Origin: Peromyscus leucopus | Taxonomy: Eukaryota > Chordata > Mammalia > Rodentia > Cricetidae | NCBI RefSeq assembly: GCF_004664715.2 | Contig: NC_051071.1 | Location: 91,767,936-91,831,935, forward strand | Direction of reading: 5' to 3' | Length of the DNA stretch: 64,000 nucleotides | Shown here: positions 56,888 through 64,000 of the stretch, in pieces | Layout: each line of letters starts with the position of its first letter | Numbering within the stretch: the stretch's first letter is position 1 | Program-made: the position numbers and the translations under genes | The notes under the pieces: model-generated | Database searches by the model: none | The model's input: only the letters and a program-made list of their open reading frames with translations | What the model was told of the DNA's origin: nothing

Positions 56888-59800
56888 GTATGCATGGGTC
56901 GGCACATGGCACTATTCATATCTGGAGGTGACAGGACAACCTGTGGATTCCGGCAGCCACAGACCTTCATAAGCCCTGTTCCCTTTCTACCAGTAAGATT
57001 CTGCTTGCGGTCGGAGTCACGCCTACCCGGTCAGGGGAGTCATTCCTCACTCTTCGGTGACACAAGCCTTCGAATAGTTGAGGATGTCAGTGGACTTCCA
57101 TCATGCAGTCTCTCTTCGGCTTCTCATCTCCTCCCCAGACACCACGGTTGCCAAATCGTTGCCATCACAGACTCTGAACACAGCACTGGGGCCAGACTCG
57201 GGGCTTCTCTGAATGGGCGGGACTGAACTAAATTTCTGGTCAGTGGTGACGAGGTCTAATTCTATTTCCTTCCTCAGCTGGGGCAGAGAAAGTTCCAGCC
57301 TCTAATACAGCAGTTGGTTCCCCTGGCAACCAGCCCCCAACTTGAGTCCATCTAGGAGCCCTCAGTCACCAGTCATCACATTAATACAAGCAAGATATCA
57401 TTTGGGGACACCGAGGGTTTTAGGAGGTGTGTGCCAGACACAAGGAGCAGAGACTAAACATGCACTTCTTGATGTTCCACAATAAGTGAGTGTGAAATTG
57501 TTGTTTTAAAACAACGAAAGGCTAAGCACAGGGTTTTATATTTTGTTAAAATAACAGAAACTCCCCAAGGCTGTTGACTCCATTGCCCGTCCTCCACCTT
57601 GGTTCAGGGTCTCTGTCATGCTGCTGACACATTTCTGGCCCTTTTTATTAAAAACAACAACACAGTAGCTGATCCCATTCCTTTACCCATATTCCACAGT
57701 CACCTGGAAAACCTTCCTAAAATGCAAATGTGTGATGATACGGAACAGTGAAGCATCTCAACGTGGGGAAGAGGCATCTCGGCTTCCCCTCCAGTTCACG
57801 CCACTTTCCCACATGCCCAGGATTCACCATGAGAGCCAATGACAGCGGCAGACCACTCCTCAGACTACCTGCTCTTGGGTCTTCCATCCTTCTTCCCTCA
57901 CCTGGACCACTGTGCCTCCCTCACGGTACAGTGCCTCCCTCACCTGCCTTCCACCCCCTGCTCTGTGAAGCCTCCCAGACCCCGCTCTCTTCAGGACTTA
58001 GCTGCCCACTGGTCACCAACATGCCCCCTGCCCGTCCCCTCACTCACACAACAGCTGCTGTGTACCGACACACCCACCACCTTCCCTTGACAAAGAACAG
58101 CACCCGAGGGCCAAGGAAGCGTGTGTCCATTCTGAGTCTCTTTCCTCGCACAGTGCATGGCTCAGGTAGGGTTAAAAGTCACTGATGGAAACCTCCCCGT
58201 GCTGCAGACAGGGAAAGACGACTCTTCCTCACTCCAGCTGCCCGAGCTTCTTGCTTCCTCCACCTCCCCAGAAAGTGACTCTCGGCTAGGCTTTAAAGCT
58301 AATGATTTGATTTCTCACCCAATAACTCCAGCTAAAAACCAATTATTAAAGCATACTTAGCAGTTTTGCGTCTCCGCCCACAGTGCACTGAACTTTCCTC
58401 CTGCTTTCTAATTAAAACCCAACCCCCTGACATGACAGATGTCTTCCTGTGGGAATCTGAGGAACACCGAGCTCCAAGGACCTTGACTCTTAGCAAGGGT
58501 CTGTGGAAGGGACAATCACCAAGTCGTTAATGGTCTAACAAATCCCGGGAAGCCAATGTGCATCTGAGTCCTTTCCTCACCGGAACGTTCTTTCCTGCTT
58601 GAATTGAGCACAGCACTGGTATTTTAAATACTGGTTATGGCACTAGACTTTTTCCTTTTCGTTTCTTTCTTTTTTTTTCTTTTTTCTTTTTTTTTAAGAG
58701 CAGAGCATTACTCTATCTGCCAAGGCTGGGAGTTTTATTACAAGAACTTACAACGAGGCTACAAGAGCCAAGTTTATTATTTTTTCTGGATCAGATTCAA
58801 TAACCTCATCCAAAAGTACACGGAAAAAAAAAAAACCAAAGGAGGCATCCAGCCCTCTTGTTTCCACACCTGTGTTTGAGCTTTAACTCTTCAAGTCCTA
58901 AGCAGACCCACACATGCCTTGAAGTTGAGCTCACAGGCCAGAGCAAAGGCTGAGTCCTTGCAGGCCTCTACAGCGTCTTCCTGGAAGTGAGCTTCTTCGT
59001 TTTAGCACTGATCTCAGCTGACTCAGGTCCAGGGGTTGCAGCAGTTTCTCTTGAGCCTCCCCTCAAGTCAGTTCAGTCTTGGGGAGGGAGGGGGCTTTGC
59101 TGTGGGCAGTGCTGTAACTGCCCAACGTCTCTTCTAGTCCTGTACTCATCCCCCCATTTCCTGACTCCACCCCCACCCCACCCCCACCCCCACCCTCAAA
59201 CAAATACGCTCAGGTGAGCACCCAAGATACACATTCAGGTCGCAGTGGACCACAGGTGACCATCAGGTCCATTTCACACACTCTACTTCAAGTCCACTCA
59301 CATGTTGCCCTCAGAATGCAGCCTCTCTTGAGCCTACCACACAACCAATAGCCTGCCACTCTGGCATCTCTGGGTCCCTCATCTTTCTTTGCATATTATT
59401 TCTATTGTATCCATCACTTTCTAAAATGCTACAGGATATATTCATTCATTGTGTTCATTTCACATCTCTTCCTTTGGAGTCTGGAATGCTCAGCCATGTT
59501 GTGCAGGGGCATATCCCAAGTACTTGGGATTGGTGGCGTCCATAAACAAGACAGTAAGTGTCTGACAGAATGCATCTTGAAATTCATTTGGCTGGATGCT
59601 GTGCCTGAGACATAAGCTTTGTGCTAAAGAAGATGTGATGGTCACATTGAAGAATAGAGAAACGGGAGCAGATATTACAGTCTATCGTGAATGTCAGAGG
59701 CTCTGGGAAGGCTATCTTTACTCCCGTTCACATAGTATGCAACAGAGTAACTACTGAATCCACATCACCAATAAATAAGCATCCAAAATGTTGCTAAAGT

Positions 59801-60247
59801 GACCCACATTGAAGACAGAAGATCCATACCAGAGTTTGAAGGTTTTTTTTTTTTACAAAAAGTAAAATATCCCATGAATTTTATTCTCTATCATGTTTAA
59901 ATATTATGTTGCATGAATTAATTACATTTTGATTTACTTATACTTAAAAAATCACACTTGATTTCTATCACATCTTCTTCCAATATGACCCTAAGGAAGG
60001 AATGCACATCTACGTTCATCCTTCTGACTCTTAGTCTAGGACACAGAAGACACGATGAGCCAGTGACTCCCTAGGTGTGATCTCAGATTAGTGTATAACA
60101 GGCAGAAACAAGTCAAAATGTAGACTCCAGGGTGGTGGGGAGTGGGAACCCTGGAAAGTGCATTGCAATTCTTACCATCTGTGACTCCAGCGCACAACTG
60201 GGCAAGGTCTAGGCCAGAGACACAAATATTATTTACTAATTTGTTTT

Positions 60248-60325
60248 CATGGTGCCGGGGACTGAGGCCAGGGACTTTTGTAGACTAGACTAGAGCTCTG
60301 CCATTGAGTTACATCACCAGGCCTG
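60248..60325 (-). mobile_element. ID-type SINE
   Basis: Minus-strand ID head (plus reading GAGCTCTGCCATTGAGTTAC and ATCACCAGGCCTGG); short, tRNA-derived, diverged. Confidence 0.65.
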
Positions 60326-62091
60326 GTACTGATTTTATTCATTACACGTTCTTTAATAGTTCCATACGTGAGCACAATAAATTAAATCACATCTACCTCC
60401 CCATGCCTCCATAGTGTTTTCCTGTTCTTATGAGTGTGCATGATGCATGTGTGAGGATGTGTGTGGGGTATGGGGTGTGAGAGGGTACTTACCACGGTAG
60501 GCATGTGGAGGTCAGAAACTTGTGATCAAGTAAGAGTTCCCTCCCTTACGTTGGTGAAGAAAAGGAGCCCCAGAGGGAGGGAGAACAGACACACCATGGA
60601 TGGAGTCATCCTCTTGCACATTTGAAAAGAAGTGAGTCTTGCAAAATAAGAGAAACCACATCTCCACAAAGAGAAAGAAAAGCCTGCTGAGGCGTCACAG
60701 GAAAAGCTGTTCCAGGAGTCATCACACATGCACACCCCCCACCTCCCCAAAAAGACCCCTACAGCTCAACCCTGATGCACAGGAGCTGTGGTTATCAGTT
60801 GGTGAGTACCTGCTATTTGGATTCCAGAGCCGGGGGGCTGCTCAAACTCACACACCCACCTTGGCCCGTTCACGTGACTTTGGTGGAGATGCCACACTTG
60901 TACATATGGATCAGCGGGCAGCCCCCTCTGCCCTCCCACGTCAACTTCCTTTCCACTGTGCCTCTTCACCTTCAGGGCCCCCGACTCAGCACAGCTCTTT
61001 ATGGGGAACAGATAAAGTACAGAAAAACACTGATATTTCACAAACTCCTGCCATGCCGGGAATCTGCTTGCTCAGTTCCAGGGGTGGTAGGAAGACATGG
61101 AAAAGGAGACTCGGTCCCTAGAATCCAGCTCTGTGCTTAAGTAGGACCTGCAATGGCCCCGGGTGCCTCAGAGCCTACACAGAAAGGTATCAAGGGGATT
61201 ATGCTGGGATGTGTTTTGTGTGCAAGGTCCAGCAGAAATAAATTCCTTCAGTACTCTGAAAGATTTCCTTGCCCTAAGGACTGAACCATTTGTTCTGAAA
61301 GAAGAAAGTCACACGTTCATTCCACCCAATCCCCAGAAGGACTCTACTCGTCTATTTCCTTCGAAGTCCCGTGATGTGAAATTCAATCTGAAACATGTTT
61401 TCTATTAACATATGTCATGATTCAATGCTGTTTTGAAAGAGTTTATTCTGAAGAAATAATAACTTCCATGCCCATGAACCTACATTCATAACTTGCAAAG
61501 CTACATATTTTCGAGCCATATGACTACAGCAGTTGCCAATCATGCATTCAGGAAATGCAAATTCATGTATTTTTTTTTTTTAATTCTTGGGTGTTTTTAT
61601 TTTGTAACCTAAACCAGATTACTTTTTTTCCCAATAAAATGACTTAGAACATACTTGACTATTAATTTTTTTTCTAAACATTCATCATGACCATCTTGGG
61701 ATGTTTTAATTTTTCCTGAAATGTAAGATGTTGAGGACTGAGATGGCTCTGTGATCTTCATATTCCACATGCTTGTGCACAGCATGAAGAAAATGCTGAT
61801 GCTGCCCTGGATACCAGCATGTCTAAACCTGAGCATAAGCCAGCGTGAAAGTGATGTGCAACCTCCACAGAAGCAGCACAAGGATGCATGGATACAAGGA
61901 GAGGCAGAAGATCTCACACAACATCTGAAGGTCAGGCTTTAGCCCAGCACCCTCTCGTCCCACCCCAAAGTAATCAGCTAAGAACCCCAGGCTAGCCCAG
62001 ATACTCCTCAGCCTATAACATAACCCCCCAGGCTTCTGAGTTCACCCTTCCTCACCTTCTACTGTCACAGATATTAGGAGGGACTAGCCAG

Positions 62092-62228
62092 GCATGGTGA
62101 TTCATGTCTTTAATCCCAGCACTTAGGAGGCAGACTCAGGTGGATCCCCATGAATTTGAGGCCAGTCTGATCTACAATAGTGAGTTCCAGGCCAGCTAGG
62201 ACTGAGAGTGAAATCCTGTTACAAACAA
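62092..62228 (+). mobile_element. B1 SINE
   Basis: Begins CCAGGCATGGTGATTCATGT, contains TTTAATCCCAGCACTTAGGA, ends with CAAACAAATAAAAATC as tail. Diverged. Confidence 0.85.
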
Positions 62229-63439
62229 ATAAAAATCAACAATAAGAGATATTTGAGCCTAATTTCAAAGTATATTTGCCACCTAAAGGGTGTTTTTGTT
62301 TTTTTTTTTATCGGCGGGGGCATTAGCGAAGGCAGAGGACATGGAGGGGTTGCTGTTGTTGGATGTTGACTCTGTTACTGATATTTACCATGCTCCTCAA
62401 GCTGTGGCTGCCCTCCATGTATGCTTCTAGGAACCTCTTACTGTGGAGGACTTTTTATATTTTACATCTAATGTACCAAGCCAAGTTCAAGGGTACTAAC
62501 TGAATTTTACAAAAGCCAGACAGCAGACAAGATCTTAGAATGGCCTTTACAGAGGTCATCCTTGTTCATGCTGGTAATCTCTCTACTTCACAGGAAATAA
62601 AGGCTCAAAGCAGGTGAAGGACCTACCCAAGCCACAGAGCTGGTAGGCAGTAGGGCGGACAATAAAACCGAGACTCATTCCAGCCAGAGCTCTCCCTGTC
62701 CCAGCACTAGGGAGCAGTCAGTCAGTCAGCACACGGGCAGACCCTGTGGGGTAGAGTCAAACCTCCTTCAACTCGGGGCCTCACATCAACAGAACACTGG
62801 GAGGAAACAGTCGCACAGCCTTGACGTGAATTCTTGCTAAGTAGATCCTACATGGAGTCTGACTTGGGTTTGACAACTGAAGGGGGCTCTGAGCCCTGAA
62901 GAGCCAGATCACACAGTGTGCACAGCACACACACACATCAAAACCCTGGACTCCCCAAACCATGCTCTCCCGGCGTAGGGCAGTGGGCACTGACGGTCCA
63001 GAAAGGCCATCTCCTTCTGGTGAGGGAATCTGCCTCCAGATCAGCAAAGATCTGAGCCATCTGCCAAGGCTGGGTGGGCAAACTTTGAGGAAAGCAGAGA
63101 GGGACTCGAGCGGGAAGCTTTATGAAAGGCGCCACTGCCCTTTTCCGACTCTTCTCACCTTCGGTATTGACTCTCCCTCTGCTGCTGCCTGAGGGAAAGT
63201 GAGAGGAAAGAGAAGGGAAGGGACAGGTAGGAATGACTGTTTCAGACACAAATTATCTGGCTGGAAACCAAGTTAGAGTCAACACAAATCCCCAAGTACC
63301 CAATGACTTGAAAATGGTTGACCAGAACCCACAATGGACAGAGACTGCAAGAAAACCAGGTGGTGCAATGTGGGGTCTGAAGACAGACACCACGGCACGT
63401 TCTATATGTCAGCTTAGCTCTGCTGCGTGATGGCTAACG

Positions 63440-63700
63440 GTGAGAGCTCAACAGGGTCCAGAATCACCAGGAGACAGCCCTCTGGGCATGTCTGTGAGGG
63501 ATTTTCTAGACTGGTTATCTGAGGTGAAAGGAATCATCCTCAATCCATGGTTTGGGTTCTCTGGGCCAAATCAAAGAAGAAAGCAAGTGGGGGCCAGCAT
63601 TCATCTCTCTGCTTCCTGAGTGTGGGTGCACATGACCTGCTGGCTCATGTTCCTGCCACCATACCTTCCTCGTCATAGACGGGCCAACTGAACAAAACTC
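63440..63700 (+). mobile_element. Rodent interspersed repeat, same family as 23600-23985
   Basis: CATGTCTGTGAGGGATTTTC and TCATCCTCAATCCATGGTTT are diverged forms of the repeat seen at 23600-23985, covering more of its 5' portion and lacking its terminal part. Confidence 0.5.
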
Positions 63701-64000
63701 AATCCTGCCTTCCTTAAGCGCCCTTGTCAGGTGTTGCACAGTTGTAGGTGACCCGTATAGCTACGGTCCCATTATTCACCATACCCACGCCTGCATGCTG
63801 TTAGGAAGGTGTATTATGGGTGTGACTAAAGTCCAAAATGGATTGACTTTAAGGAAGGGACTGTCCTGGGTCATTAAGATGGCCTGGTCCTGGCAGTGGA
63901 AGGCCCTTAAGAGCCTAGAAGGGGGCTGTCCTGAGGAAAAAGACATTCTAGCTGTGGGGGTCAGCTTTAGCTCATGCTCATGGGTACTGGCTCCCTTCCA

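Larger units (their letters stand above)
53777..64000 (-). other. Tgfbr3: Tgfbr3 intron upstream of the first visible exon (at least 10.2 kb)
   Basis: No exon encoding the preceding betaglycan segment was found on the minus strand here, so the intron continues beyond the window. It holds a B1 (54046-54207), a B2 fragment (about 54650-54765), the TG-rich array (56037-56887), a CCCCAC run (59167-59196), an ID-type SINE (about 60248-60325), a B1 (about 62092-62228), an MIR-like segment (about 62580-62650) and a rodent repeat (about 63440-63700). The stretches 54980-56030, 56900-59160, 59200-60240 and 60340-62080 show no supported gene. Confidence 0.8.

Noticed and set aside
55873..56972. Open frames of 300-365 codons on both strands in the TG array
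   Set aside because: Translations are only His-Thr or Cys-Val repeats from a dinucleotide tract; no splice sites, domains or coding bias.
60526..61140. Candidate upstream Tgfbr3 exon among minus-strand frames at 60526-61041
   Set aside because: None resembles the betaglycan segment expected before VSQGSVV, and no in-phase donor was found; the preceding exon is taken to lie outside the window.

Overview
The window is a piece of a mammalian nuclear genome, from a rodent and most probably a cricetid (hamster, vole or deer-mouse group). The evidence is vertebrate exon-intron structure with GT-AG introns, rodent SINEs (B1, B2/B3, ID, ID-B1), long microsatellites, MIR fragments, and two young B1 copies carrying the longer left arm (motif GTGCCTGTCCTGGAT) that I associate with cricetids. 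Nothing prokaryotic or phage-like is present. Identifications rest on reading the translations and on recalled mouse and human proteins; no database was searched.

One gene fills almost the whole window. It is the 3' two thirds of Tgfbr3 (betaglycan, TGF-beta receptor type III), on the minus strand. Thirteen consecutive coding exons run from position 53776 down to the stop codon at 6338. All have AG/GT boundaries and all junction phases agree, giving 2157 nt of open frame (718 residues plus stop). The missing N-terminus (about 130 residues by comparison with human, including the signal peptide) and the promoter lie beyond the right edge. Exons 1-5 (53776 to 40246) encode the end of the orphan region and the linker into the ZP domain. 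Exons 5-10 (40577 to 30565) encode the ZP domain, with two Ser-Gly glycosaminoglycan sites in exon 7. Exon 11 is a tiny juxtamembrane exon, exon 12 the transmembrane helix, and exon 13 the short cytoplasmic tail ending in a PDZ-binding Ser-Thr-Ala. A 3'UTR of about 3.0 kb follows, ending near 3320 with AATAAA at 3346-3341.

Introns are dominated by SINEs and simple repeats. Notable items are two solo LTRs of endogenous retrovirus type (14587-14969 and about 35443-35894), an 850-bp TG-rich compound array (56037-56887), a G-rich array (25321-25430), two GGC repeats (31707-31838), a 22-bp minisatellite just past the poly(A) site (2847-3231), and a pair of diverged copies of an unassigned repeat (about 8655-8830 and 12972-13150).

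No second protein-coding gene was found. The long open frames elsewhere are read-throughs of CA/TG, CT or minisatellite repeats. I found no undescribed multi-gene system. The most interesting points are locus-level: a possible soluble isoform by read-through into a B1 element, a short deletion beside a splice donor, and possible DNA-structure elements at the 3' end of the gene.
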